Origin: Methylobacterium sp. E-005
Lineage (GTDB): Bacteria; Pseudomonadota; Alphaproteobacteria; Rhizobiales; Beijerinckiaceae
NCBI RefSeq assembly: GCF_022829725.1
Contig: NZ_JAKSYG010000240.1
Span: forward strand, 158,181 to 222,180
Direction of reading: 5' to 3'
Length of the DNA stretch: 64,000 nucleotides
The notes under the pieces: generated by a model
What the model was told of the DNA's origin: nothing
The model's input: the letters and a program-made list of their open reading frames with translations, nothing else
Database searches by the model: none
Made by a program: the position numbers and the translations under genes
In this document: in pieces, positions 1-8,491 of the stretch
Numbering within the stretch: the stretch's first letter is position 1
How the letters are laid out: each line of letters starts with the position of its first letter

Positions 1-1054
1 GCGTGAAGGTCGCGCCGAGCCCGGCCTCGTGGCAGATCCCGACCGCGCCGGGGTCCCAGATCAGGCCGAGGGCGACGTCCCGGATGCCGCGCTCGGCGAG
101 GCGGGCGAGGATCGCTGTGTTGTCCGAAGGTGCGCCCGCACCGGCATTGTCGGCGAAATCGGCGAGCACCATCGGGCGCGGGTCGTCGGAGGCCAGCGCC
201 GCATCGATGGCGGCATCGATCGTGTCGCAGCGGCTCGCCGCCTCCTCGCGCATCGCCCAGACGGCGCCGGCGAGTTCGTCGGCGAGCGCCTGCGCCTTGC
301 CGGCATCGCCGTCGGCCACGACGAGCATCTTGGCGCCGACATCGGCCACGTCGCCCCAGGGAAAGCCGTGCCCGAAGGAGACCGACAGGATTCCGTCCCG
401 CCCCTCCAGCGATTCCATCCGGCGCACGAAGCCCGCGACGGGCTCGCGGCTGGTGCGCCACATGTTGACGATCCGGCAATCGGCATAGGCCATCACCGGC
501 CGGATGTCCTTCGCGACGGTCCGCACCACGAGCGGATAGAGGTCGCGGGCGCGGTCGACGATGTCGGTGTGCGGGTATTCCTTGTAGATCACGATGACGT
601 CGGCACTCGTCCGCATCGTTTCGGTCAGGTGGCAGTGCAGGTCGAGCTCGACGCCGATCACGGCGTCCGGCCCCACGAGTGCGCGGACCCGCTCCAGGGT
701 GTCGCCCTCGCAATCGTCATAGCCCTCGGCCACCATGGCGCCGTGCATGAACAGCAGCACCGCATCGACCGGCAGGGCGGCCTTCAGATCCGCCAGCAGG
801 GCGTCGCGCAGCTCCTCGTAGACGGCCCGCAGGGTGATCCCGCCGGGCTGCGCGAAGGTCGAGAGGCTCTCGACCACCGTGTGGCCGTCGGCCTCGGCGA
901 GCTCGCGCCACGCCTTGAGGCCGATATTGCTGAGGCTCGGCGGGTTCCTTGTGCCGTCCCGGCGGGCGTAGTCGGCGTGGAAGGCCGCACGGCCCGTGGG
1001 CAGCGGCGCGAAGGTGTTGGTCTCGGTGGCGAGGCCGGCGATGAAGATCTTCAA
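1..1054 (-). CDS. M81 family metallopeptidase (MlrC-like), partial
   Basis: The reading frame runs off the left edge, so only about the first 351 residues are visible; MlrC-type proteins are usually near 490. The start is taken as TTG at 1054, because no ATG lies nearby and a GGAG-like site sits about 10 bases upstream. The N-terminus KIFIAGLATETNTF is the family signature. LLFMHGAMVAEGYDDCEGD and VELDLHCHLT follow and carry the expected metal-ligand Asp/His residues. Family members are zinc peptidases related to microcystinase C, which finishes the breakdown of linearised microcystin. The gene follows the S45 acylase by 32 bases and is probably its co-transcribed third cistron. The substrate here is unknown. 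The family call is firm and the substrate is not. Confidence 0.85.
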   Translation of the reverse strand, partial: MKIFIAGLATETNTFAPLPTGRAAFHADYARRDGTRNPPSLSNIGLKAWRELAEADGHTVVESLSTFAQPGGITLRAVYEELRDALLADLKAALPVDAVLLFMHGAMVAEGYDDCEGDTLERVRALVGPDAVIGVELDLHCHLTETMRTSADVIVIYKEYPHTDIVDRARDLYPLVVRTVAKDIRPVMAYADCRIVNMWRTSREPVAGFVRRMESLEGRDGILSVSFGHGFPWGDVADVGAKMLVVADGDAGKAQALADELAGAVWAMREEAASRCDTIDAAIDAALASDDPRPMVLADFADNAGAGAPSDNTAILARLAERGIRDVALGLIWDPGAVGICHEAGLGATFT

Positions 1055-1086
1055 GGTTTGAGTCCCACTCCGCCCCGGCCGCCCGG

Positions 1087-3687
1087 TCAGGCGGGACCCG
1101 GGGTCAATGCGATGATCGTCTCGGTGGCGGCGTCCACGGCTTCGCGGCCGTAGAGCATCGGCACATGGTCCTGGCGGCCCCAGACGGAGGCCAGGTCGGC
1201 GTAGTGGGGGCTGCCCGGGTCCCCGGACTGGCCCGGCACGTTGATGAAGACCGAGCGGTCCCAGTCCCCCACGTCCACGATCATGCGGAACGAGGCGCCG
1301 TGGGTGAGCCGGAACGTATCGGTCCTGTACTCCGCGTGCATGACCGATGCCGCGGACCCGCCCACGGGCAGGGAGCCGACATCCCAGGCCTGATCGGACC
1401 TCAGGCCGGAGAGGGGATGGGCGAACAGGGCGTGGTGCAGGCGGCCCCAGGACCAGCCGTTGTGGGGTTCGCAATGAGCCGTCGCATCCGCATCACCCCC
1501 TCCCCCCTCTGCGGGGGAGGGTGGCCCGCGAAGCGGGTCGGGAGAGGGGAGCGGCGGCGCAGGATGAGGCTGTTCCCGTCTTGAAGGTATCGTCCCTTCC
1601 TGAAACCGGGCTCCCCTCTCCCGACCCTCGCTGACGCGAGGGTCACCCTCCCCCGCAGAGGGGGGAGGGAGAGGGCCTTCTGTCTCCGGCGCGAGCCGTC
1701 CCATCGGGTCCGGCCCCATCCGCTCCAGGCAATCCCGGAACGCGGCTCCGAGGGCATCCACCAGGAGTGCGTCGCGCGTCGCCGGGTCGAGACCAGCCTC
1801 CAGCCGCTCGATCAGGCTCTGCGTGTCGCCGGGCGGCAGGAGGCGGCGGGTGTCGGCGTCGGGCACCAGCGCCTTGAGCAGGGCGGGCCGCAGGTGATGC
1901 ACCCAGAACACCTCGATGAGGGCAGCGGCGGCGGAGACCGGATTGAGCGTCCCGTCGAACGACGCCAGCAGGGCCTGGGCCGAGGCCACATCGGGATCCG
2001 AGGCCGCCGGCATGGCCCGAATCAGATCGGCGAGCCGCAGGGCGGGCTCGGAAAAGACGTCGCCCTGAAGCGCGCGCGAGTCCTCCAGGCTGTGCCGGGT
2101 CTGCCCGCCCAACACCGTGCGAATGCGCCGGGCGCGCCAGGGTTCGGCCCACTCGAACCCAACCTTGTGCGCCTCCGCGGGAAAGTCCGGCGGCAGGTTC
2201 ATCTCGTTGGCGGTGGCGAGCCAGCCCGCCTCCGGATCGAGGCTTCGGGGCAAGGCGCCGGGATCGTGGAAACCCGCCCAGTCGTAGCGGCCATCGCCCG
2301 GCGCCGGCAGCAGCCCGTCATGGGCCGGCCGAACCGGGGCCTTGCCGGCCATGAACCACGCGATCCGCCCCGTGGCGTCGGCATAGAGCTGGTTCACCGA
2401 GGGCGCCGACCAGTGGCGCAGGGCCGCGCCGAACGCCTCCGGGGTGGTGGCGTCGAGATAGGCGAGGCTGCCGAGATAGGCGGCAGCGCCCGGCTCCGAC
2501 CAGACGGTCCGCAGCGCGAAGGCTCGGCCCCCCGCCTCGCGGATCACCGGACCGTGCTGGGTGAAGCCCAGCACCACGGTCTCGTCCGGCCCGCCGCGCA
2601 CCGGGATTGTTTCCGCGATGCGCTCGATCGGCTCCCAGCCATCGCGATAGCGGTAGCGACCCGGATCGGTCGGGTCGGTCTCGCACACGAACAGATCCTC
2701 CTGATCCATCGGCGCGATGGTCAGGCTGAAGGCGGCGTGGCCGTTATGGCCGATCGAGATGCCGGGCAGGGCCGGCTCTCCGGCCCCGATCACGTCGAGT
2801 CCTGGCGCCGTGAGGTGGACGGCGTAGCGCAGGGACGGCTGCAGGTAGATCCGGTGCGGGTCGCTCGCCAGGATCGGGCGCCCGGTATCGGTGCGCGATG
2901 GGCCGACCACCCAGTTGTTCGAGCCCTCCACCGGCTCCTTCGGGGCGGCGCGTGGGCCGCGGGTGACGGCGCCGTGCGCGTCGACCTTGCTCCAGGCCCA
3001 GGCCTCTTCCCGGGTCGCCGCCAGACGTTCGGGAGAGAACCCGACCGTTGCGGTCGCCAGCCGAAAAACGTCGAGGAGATCGTCCGGCCAGTCGGCAGCG
3101 TCGAGCCCGTACGGCGCCACCGGATCGTGCGGTGGGCTGATCCGCTTGCGCAGATCGTCCGCGGCGAGCCCCGCCTCCCGGGATTCGGCGCGGGCCAGCA
3201 CCCGGGCGCGGGCGACCTCGGAGAGGACGTTGCGCACCAGACCGTGGCTGCGGATGCACACCACGTCCTCCGGTTGCCAGCGGGCCGGGCGCGTCTCCGT
3301 CAGGGCGAATTCAGGCGGCAGCAGCTCGGGCTGCGCCTCAGTGAGCGCCACGTAGGCGTTGAGCCCGTCCACGAAGGCCGTGACGATGGCCTTCGTGTCC
3401 TGCGGACCGTAGGCCGCCCATTCCGCCGCCAAGTCACCGCGATAGAGGAACAGCCGGGCGGCGCGGTCCTGGGCGAGGTAGCCGGGCCCGAAATCCGCCG
3501 CCAGCAGGCCGAGGCCACGCTTGCGCCAGAGGTCGAGCTGCCAGAGGCGGTCCTGCGCCGCGTTGAAGCCCTGCGCCCGGAACGCGTCGAGCATGGTCCC
3601 GGCGCGGATATGCGCAAGCCCCCAGCGGTCGATCCGGATCTCGGCCGGACCCTCGAGCCCGGGGAGGGCGTATGTGGCCCCGCTCAC
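1087..3687 (-). CDS. Penicillin acylase family (peptidase S45) amidohydrolase with an in-frame palindromic insertion
   Basis: The protein has 866 residues. The start is GTG at 3687, which overlaps the TGA of the upstream ThDP-enzyme gene as GTGA and implies translational coupling. S45 enzymes are Ntn hydrolases that self-cleave into alpha and beta chains and hydrolyse N-acyl amides. The cleavage/nucleophile site is visible as EGSNNW, with Ser at about residue 256. FSLTIAPMDQEDLF and LASDPHRIYLQPSLRY are typical beta-chain segments. Residues of roughly 660-742 are low-complexity Pro/Gly/Glu/Arg sequence encoded by a large palindrome (1498-1669). They break a region that should read straight into WSWGRLHHALF. 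No signal peptide is obvious, which is odd for a family that is often periplasmic. The specific substrate is unknown. Confidence 0.85.
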   Translation of the reverse strand: MSGATYALPGLEGPAEIRIDRWGLAHIRAGTMLDAFRAQGFNAAQDRLWQLDLWRKRGLGLLAADFGPGYLAQDRAARLFLYRGDLAAEWAAYGPQDTKAIVTAFVDGLNAYVALTEAQPELLPPEFALTETRPARWQPEDVVCIRSHGLVRNVLSEVARARVLARAESREAGLAADDLRKRISPPHDPVAPYGLDAADWPDDLLDVFRLATATVGFSPERLAATREEAWAWSKVDAHGAVTRGPRAAPKEPVEGSNNWVVGPSRTDTGRPILASDPHRIYLQPSLRYAVHLTAPGLDVIGAGEPALPGISIGHNGHAAFSLTIAPMDQEDLFVCETDPTDPGRYRYRDGWEPIERIAETIPVRGGPDETVVLGFTQHGPVIREAGGRAFALRTVWSEPGAAAYLGSLAYLDATTPEAFGAALRHWSAPSVNQLYADATGRIAWFMAGKAPVRPAHDGLLPAPGDGRYDWAGFHDPGALPRSLDPEAGWLATANEMNLPPDFPAEAHKVGFEWAEPWRARRIRTVLGGQTRHSLEDSRALQGDVFSEPALRLADLIRAMPAASDPDVASAQALLASFDGTLNPVSAAAALIEVFWVHHLRPALLKALVPDADTRRLLPPGDTQSLIERLEAGLDPATRDALLVDALGAAFRDCLERMGPDPMGRLAPETEGPLPPPSAGEGDPRVSEGRERGARFQEGTIPSRREQPHPAPPLPSPDPLRGPPSPAEGGGGDADATAHCEPHNGWSWGRLHHALFAHPLSGLRSDQAWDVGSLPVGGSAASVMHAEYRTDTFRLTHGASFRMIVDVGDWDRSVFINVPGQSGDPGSPHYADLASVWGRQDHVPMLYGREAVDAATETIIALTPGPA
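1498..1669. repeat. Large inverted repeat inserted inside the S45 acylase gene
   Basis: The left arm (1498-1552) and right arm (1610-1669) are near-perfect reverse complements. Each has a C-rich outer part, a short internal palindrome and an inner GGGAGAGGGGAG segment. The arms differ mainly in the small internal palindrome. A spacer of about 57 bases separates them. The whole element is read in frame by the acylase gene without a stop. It looks like a miniature palindromic repeat element of the kind common in intergenic alphaproteobacterial DNA. I see no transposase and did not identify target duplications. Confidence 0.85.
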
Positions 3688-5252
3688 AGGGCCACTTCGA
3701 TCAGGTGCGGCCCCTTGTGGGCGAGCGCGTGCTGGAACGCCTCGATGAACTCCGTAAGCGTCTCGACGCGCCGCCCCTCCACGCCGAACCCCTTGGCGAG
3801 GCTCACCCAATCCAAAGCCGGGTCGTCGAGGCTCAGCATGCCGAGCGCCTTCGGGCCGGGATTGTGGGCGCCGACATTGGTCAATTCCGCCCGCAGGATC
3901 GCGTAGGAGCGGTTCGACCAGACCAGCGTCACCACGTCGAGGTGCTCGCGGGCCTGGGTCCAGAGCGCCTGGACGGTGTAGAGCCCGCTGCCATCGGCCT
4001 GGAGGTTGATGACCTTCCGATCCGGGCAGGCCACGGCGGCGCCGGTCGCCATCGGGATGCCGAGCCCGATCGAGCCGCCGCTGAGCTGGAGCCAGGTATG
4101 GGGTGCCGCGTCCCGGGTGAGGGCGAAGAAGTTGCGGCCCGTGGTGATCGACTCGTCGCAGATCACCGCGCCCTCCGGGATCAGGGCGCCGAGCACCTGC
4201 CCGATCGTATCCTGATCGAGGGGGCCGGCGGTCGGGAGCGTCGGCCGCGGTCCGGCGGCGATCGGCTCGGCGGGCGGGGCGCCGACGGCCTCGGCCAAGC
4301 GCTCCAGGGCGTCGATCTGGTCCTCCTCGGGGGTGGCCAGGGTGATCGTGGAGGAGCCCTCCGGCGCCAGCAGGCTCGGCTTGCCGGGATAGGCGAAGAA
4401 ACCCACCGGCGGGGTCGCGCCGATCAGGATGATGTGGCGGAAATCCTTCAGAGCCGCGATGCCCTGGTCGATCGGGTAGGGCAGGCGCTCGATCGGCACG
4501 GTGCCGGCGCCGCGGTCGATCCGTGAATTCGACGTCATCGCCATCAGCTGCGCGCCGGTCTTGCGGGCGATCCGGTCGGCGAGGACCCGGCCTGCGTTCC
4601 GCACCGCCCGGTCGCCGAGGTGCAGGAGCACCGGTTCGCCGCTCTGCAGCGCCTTCACCGCCGCCGCGATCGCATCGTCGCCGGCCTTCGCGCGTTCGGG
4701 GATCGCCGGCACCGACGCGGGCCCCGTGCCGGGGTCCCAGGCGGTGTTGGCCGGCAGGATCAGGGTCGCGACCTGACCGGGCGCTGTGCGGGCGGCCGCG
4801 ATCGCGGCGGCGCCGTCCGGTCCGATCTCGGCGGCGCTCATCCCGGTCCGCACCCAGGACGACATCGGCCGGGCCAGCCCCTCGATGTCCGAGGTCAGCG
4901 GCGCGTTGTACTCCCGATGGTAGGTCGCGTGCTCGCCGACGATGTTGACGACCGGCGTGCGCGCCTTCTTGGCGTTGTGCAGGTTGGCCAGCCCGTTGGC
5001 GAGGCCCGGCCCCAGGTGGAGCAGCGTCGAGGCCGGCTTGTCGGCCATGCGGGCGTAGCCGTCCGCCGCGCCGGTCGCCCCGCCCTCGAACAGGAACAGC
5101 ACGCAGCGCATGCCCTCGACCCGGTCCAGGGCGGCCACGAAATGCATCTCGGAGGTTCCGGGATTGGTGAAGCAGACCTCGACCCCGCCCTCCACGAGGG
5201 TTCGGACCAGGCTCTCGGCCCCGTTCATGGCGTCCGGCATCCCATCGCTCAC
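3684..5252 (-). CDS. Thiamine diphosphate-dependent enzyme, acetolactate-synthase-large-subunit-like
   Basis: The protein has 522 residues from a GTG at 5252, chosen because GAGAGGG lies nine bases upstream; ATG at 5240 is an alternative. NPGTSE (Glu35) matches the conserved activating glutamate region of ThDP enzymes. The cofactor/metal segment begins at ADGSGLYT (about residue 419) and runs to SNRSY, where the usual GDG is ADG. The three-domain layout (PYR, central, PP) fits the length. No small regulatory subunit (ilvN) lies nearby, and the gene sits in a catabolic cluster. A role as an orphan carboligase or decarboxylase is therefore likelier than branched-chain amino acid synthesis. It is the first gene of the leftward operon and overlaps the S45 gene by four bases. 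Confidence 0.8.
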   Translation of the reverse strand: MSDGMPDAMNGAESLVRTLVEGGVEVCFTNPGTSEMHFVAALDRVEGMRCVLFLFEGGATGAADGYARMADKPASTLLHLGPGLANGLANLHNAKKARTPVVNIVGEHATYHREYNAPLTSDIEGLARPMSSWVRTGMSAAEIGPDGAAAIAAARTAPGQVATLILPANTAWDPGTGPASVPAIPERAKAGDDAIAAAVKALQSGEPVLLHLGDRAVRNAGRVLADRIARKTGAQLMAMTSNSRIDRGAGTVPIERLPYPIDQGIAALKDFRHIILIGATPPVGFFAYPGKPSLLAPEGSSTITLATPEEDQIDALERLAEAVGAPPAEPIAAGPRPTLPTAGPLDQDTIGQVLGALIPEGAVICDESITTGRNFFALTRDAAPHTWLQLSGGSIGLGIPMATGAAVACPDRKVINLQADGSGLYTVQALWTQAREHLDVVTLVWSNRSYAILRAELTNVGAHNPGPKALGMLSLDDPALDWVSLAKGFGVEGRRVETLTEFIEAFQHALAHKGPHLIEVAL

Positions 5253-5434
5253 GGGCTTCGTCCCTCTCACTGGCGGCCTCGGCGGCGCCTTGGATTCTGT
5301 ATTATCGTGACGCCGCCGCGGCCGAGCGCAAGGGGCTGCCGGTGACATTGTCCCTTCGCCGGACGCGGGCATGATGACCCCGTCTGGCGCGGGACTTGCC
5401 GGGGGCGAGCCGCACCTTCCACGCGTGAGGTCTG
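5253..5434. promoter_or_regulatory. Divergent promoter region between catabolic operons
   Basis: These 182 bases separate the leftward ThDP/S45/M81 operon from the rightward solute-binding-protein/amidase genes and must hold both promoters. I do not see clear -35/-10 elements or an operator palindrome, and no regulator gene is adjacent. Confidence 0.4.
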
Positions 5435-7054
5435 ATGAAAATGCGCCGCCTGATTGCCGCCGCCCTGGCCGGCTCCGCTGCCTTGACCGGACCCGTCGTC
5501 CTGGCGGGGCCTGCCAGCGCCGAGAGCGTGCTGCGCATCGCCATGACGGCCTCCGACATTCCCACCACCACGGGGATGCCGAACAACGGCTTCGAGGGGA
5601 TGCGCTTCCTCGGCTACCCGATCTTCGAGGGGCTGGTGCAGTGGGACCTGAAGAGCACCACCAAGCTCGCCGGCATCATCCCGGCGCTCGCCGAGCGCTG
5701 GGAGCAGGACCCGAACGACAAGACAATCTGGACCTTCCACCTGCGCCAGGGCGTCAAATTCCATGACGGCACCCCGTTCAACGCCGACGCGGTGATCTGG
5801 AACCTCGACCGCTACTTCAAGAACGACAGCCCGCAATTCGAGCCGCAGGGCGCCGGCATTTCCCGGGCCCGGGCGCCGCTGGTCGGCAGCTACAAGAAGA
5901 TCGACGACGCCACCGTTCAGATCACCACCACGCAGGTGGCCTCGTACTTCCCCTACATGGTGGTCTACCTGCTGTTCACCTCGCCGGCCTCCTTCGAGAA
6001 AGCGGGTCACGACTGGAACAAGGTCGCCACGCTGCCGGCGGCGGGGACCGGGCCGTTCAAGATCACCCGTGTCGCCCCGCGGGAGGCGGTCGATCTCGCC
6101 AAGTTCGACGGCTACTGGGACAAGAACCGGATGGCCAAGGTCGACAAGGTCCGGCTGCTGCCGATCCCGGAGGCCAATGCCCGGGTGGCGGCCCTGCGGT
6201 CCGGTCAGGTCGACTGGATCGAGGTGCCGGCCCCCGACGCGATCCCGTCCCTGAAGCAGGCGGGCTTCACCATCACCACGGGCTCGTACCCGCATGTCTG
6301 GCCCTATCTCTACAATATGGGCGCAAAGGACAGCCCGCTGAAGGATGTCCGCGTCCGGCAGGCGCTGAATTACTGCGTCGACCGCGCCGGCATCGTGGAG
6401 TTGCTGAACGGTACGGCCGAGCCGGCCTCGGGATGGCTCAACGACAAGGACCCGAATTTCGGGTCGCCGAAGAACCGCTACACGTTCGACGCCGCCAAGG
6501 GGAAGGCGCTGCTGGCCGAGGCCGGCTACACCGACGCCAAGCCCCTGAAGCTCAAGGTAATGATCTCCTCCTCCGGCTCGGGCCAGATGCTGCCCATGCC
6601 GATGAACGAGTACCTGCAGGAGAACCTGAAGCAGTCCTGCAACGTCGAGCTGAGCTTCAACGTGGTCGAGTGGCAGGTGCTGCTCAATTCGAGCCGCGCG
6701 CTGCCGGATGCGCAGAGCCTGCAGGGCTCGATGGCGCTCAACGTCTCCTCGCCGTCCTCGGACGCCGCCGTGATGGCGCGCTACTTCGGAAGCGACCGCT
6801 TCCCGCCGGCCGGCTTCAACTTCCCCAACTGGAAGGACGATCAGTTCGACGCCGCCCTCAAGGCGCTCGCCGAGACCACCGACGCCAAGGTGATCGACGC
6901 GCAGACCAAGGTCGCGCACGAGCGCCTCGTCGATAATCCGCCGTGGCTGTTCGTCGTCCACGACCTCAACCCGCGGGGGATGTCGAAGAAGATCCACGGC
7001 TTCGTGTCGCCGCAATCCTGGTTCGTCGACCTCACCCTCGTCAGCGTGCAGTAA
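5435..7054 (+). CDS. ABC transporter substrate-binding protein, family 5 (peptide/nickel type)
   Basis: The 539-residue precursor has a Sec signal peptide: Lys/Arg-rich MKMRR, a hydrophobic core, and likely cleavage after ASA near residue 31. The mature protein should bind an oligopeptide or related solute in the periplasm and deliver it to an ABC permease. Typical SBP_bac_5 segments are present: LAERWEQDPNDKTIWTFHLRQGVKFHDGTPFNADAV, and the later ALNYCVDRAGIVELLNGTAEPA with its conserved R-A-x-I region. The cognate permease and ATPase genes are not in the window. The amidase begins four bases downstream, so the two are probably co-transcribed and handle the same amide-containing compound. 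The ligand is not predictable from sequence. Confidence 0.88.
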   Translation: MKMRRLIAAALAGSAALTGPVVLAGPASAESVLRIAMTASDIPTTTGMPNNGFEGMRFLGYPIFEGLVQWDLKSTTKLAGIIPALAERWEQDPNDKTIWTFHLRQGVKFHDGTPFNADAVIWNLDRYFKNDSPQFEPQGAGISRARAPLVGSYKKIDDATVQITTTQVASYFPYMVVYLLFTSPASFEKAGHDWNKVATLPAAGTGPFKITRVAPREAVDLAKFDGYWDKNRMAKVDKVRLLPIPEANARVAALRSGQVDWIEVPAPDAIPSLKQAGFTITTGSYPHVWPYLYNMGAKDSPLKDVRVRQALNYCVDRAGIVELLNGTAEPASGWLNDKDPNFGSPKNRYTFDAAKGKALLAEAGYTDAKPLKLKVMISSSGSGQMLPMPMNEYLQENLKQSCNVELSFNVVEWQVLLNSSRALPDAQSLQGSMALNVSSPSSDAAVMARYFGSDRFPPAGFNFPNWKDDQFDAALKALAETTDAKVIDAQTKVAHERLVDNPPWLFVVHDLNPRGMSKKIHGFVSPQSWFVDLTLVSVQ

Positions 7055-7058
7055 TCCG

Positions 7059-8450
7059 ATGTCCGATCTCGATCCCGTCCAGGCCTCCGCGGCCGAACTC
7101 GCCCGGGCGATCCGCGCGCGCAGCCTCTCGCCGGTCGACGCGGTCGACGCGCTGCTCGGGCGCATCACGCAGCTGGAGCCGAAGCTGCAGGCCTTCACGG
7201 AGGTGTTCTCCGGGGATGCCCGCCTCGCCGCCGAGGGGGCGGACCGGGCGATCCGCTCGGGCCACGCGGTGGGGCCGCTCCACGGCGTGCCGGTGGTGCT
7301 CAAGGACCTGATCGATCTGGAGGGCCGGATCACCATGGGCGGCTCGGCGGCCCATCGCACGAGGCGGGCCGAGCGGACCGCGACCATCGCCCGGCGCCTG
7401 ATCGCGCAGGGTATGATCGTGCTGGGCAAGACCCATACGGTCGAGTTCGCCTATGGCGGCTGGGGCACCAACCAGCATCTCGGCACGCCCTGGAACCCCT
7501 GGGACGCGGAGGTTCCGCGCACGCCCGGCGGCTCGAGCAGCGGCACCGGCGTCGCGGTGGCGGCCCGGATGGCGCCCTGGGGGATCGGGACCGACACGGG
7601 CGGCTCCGTGCGCCTGCCCTCCGCCTTCTGCGGGCTGACGGGGCTCAAGGTGACGGTCGGGCGGGTCTCGACCTGGGGGATCGTGCCGCTCTCGACGACC
7701 CTCGATTCGCCCGGCCCGCTCGCCCGCACGGTGGAGGACGCCGCGCTGCTCTACGAGGCGATCTCCGGCCCCGATCCGCTGGATCCGACGACGCGAGGCG
7801 TGCAGCCGGACTCCCCCTGGTCCAGCCTCAACCGCGGGGTGCGCGGCCTGCGCCTCGGCCGCATGCCGGCGATCGAGCGGGAGGGCGTCGCCGCCGACAT
7901 GCTGTCCGCCTACGACGCGTCCCTCGACCGGCTCGCTCGCGCAGGGGCCGAGATCGTGGACGTCGCCCTGCCATTCCGCTTCAGCGACTGCGTGGCGATG
8001 AGCGCGATCACCAACGCCGAGGCGTATTTTTTCAACGGCGCGCTGGCGGAGGACCCGTCGGCACAGCTCGGCGACGCCGTGCGGTCCCGGATCCTGGCCG
8101 GCGCCAAGGTCTCAGCCCAGGACTATCTCGGCACGCTCCATCGCCGCGCCGCGATGAAGCAGGCCTATGCCGAGGCTACAGCGGGGATCGACGCCCTGCT
8201 GACGCCAACGACGGAAACCGCCGCCGTGCCGCTCGCCACGGTCGACGAAGCGCATCTGCCCTCGCGCTTCACCCGGTTCGGCAACCTGCTCGATCTCTGC
8301 GCCCTGGCGCTGCCGAACGGCTTCACGGCCGACGGCCTGCCGCTCTCGCTGCAGATCGTCTGCCGCGGCTACGACGAGGCGATGGCGCTGCGGATCGGGC
8401 AAGCCTACCAGCAGGCCACCGATTGGCACCTGCGCCGGCCGCCGATGTAA
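7059..8450 (+). CDS. Amidase signature family hydrolase
   Basis: The protein has 463 residues. It hydrolyses C-N amide bonds with the Ser-cisSer-Lys triad. Lys82 lies in VVLKDLID, the serine-rich loop GGSSSG covers residues 157-162, and the nucleophile Ser183 is in GTDTGGSVRLP. Length and order of motifs match amidase/GatA-like family members. Because gatB and gatC are absent, a tRNA amidotransferase role is unlikely. It lies four bases after a periplasmic substrate-binding protein and opposite an S45 acylase and an M81 peptidase, so it probably acts on an imported amide or short peptide derivative. Family assignment is firm; substrate is not. Confidence 0.88.
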   Translation: MSDLDPVQASAAELARAIRARSLSPVDAVDALLGRITQLEPKLQAFTEVFSGDARLAAEGADRAIRSGHAVGPLHGVPVVLKDLIDLEGRITMGGSAAHRTRRAERTATIARRLIAQGMIVLGKTHTVEFAYGGWGTNQHLGTPWNPWDAEVPRTPGGSSSGTGVAVAARMAPWGIGTDTGGSVRLPSAFCGLTGLKVTVGRVSTWGIVPLSTTLDSPGPLARTVEDAALLYEAISGPDPLDPTTRGVQPDSPWSSLNRGVRGLRLGRMPAIEREGVAADMLSAYDASLDRLARAGAEIVDVALPFRFSDCVAMSAITNAEAYFFNGALAEDPSAQLGDAVRSRILAGAKVSAQDYLGTLHRRAAMKQAYAEATAGIDALLTPTTETAAVPLATVDEAHLPSRFTRFGNLLDLCALALPNGFTADGLPLSLQIVCRGYDEAMALRIGQAYQQATDWHLRRPPM

Positions 8451-8491
8451 GGGCCTGATCCGATTGACGGATCGGGCCGACGGCATCGCCC

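Noticed and set aside
3684..5252. Assignment as biosynthetic IlvB
   Set aside because: There is no ilvN neighbour, the context is catabolic, and the GDG motif is ADG. A general ThDP-enzyme call is safer.
5267..7429. 720-codon minus-strand frame opposite the solute-binding protein and amidase
   Set aside because: The sense-strand proteins have clear signal peptide and catalytic motifs. The antisense product is low complexity without a domain.
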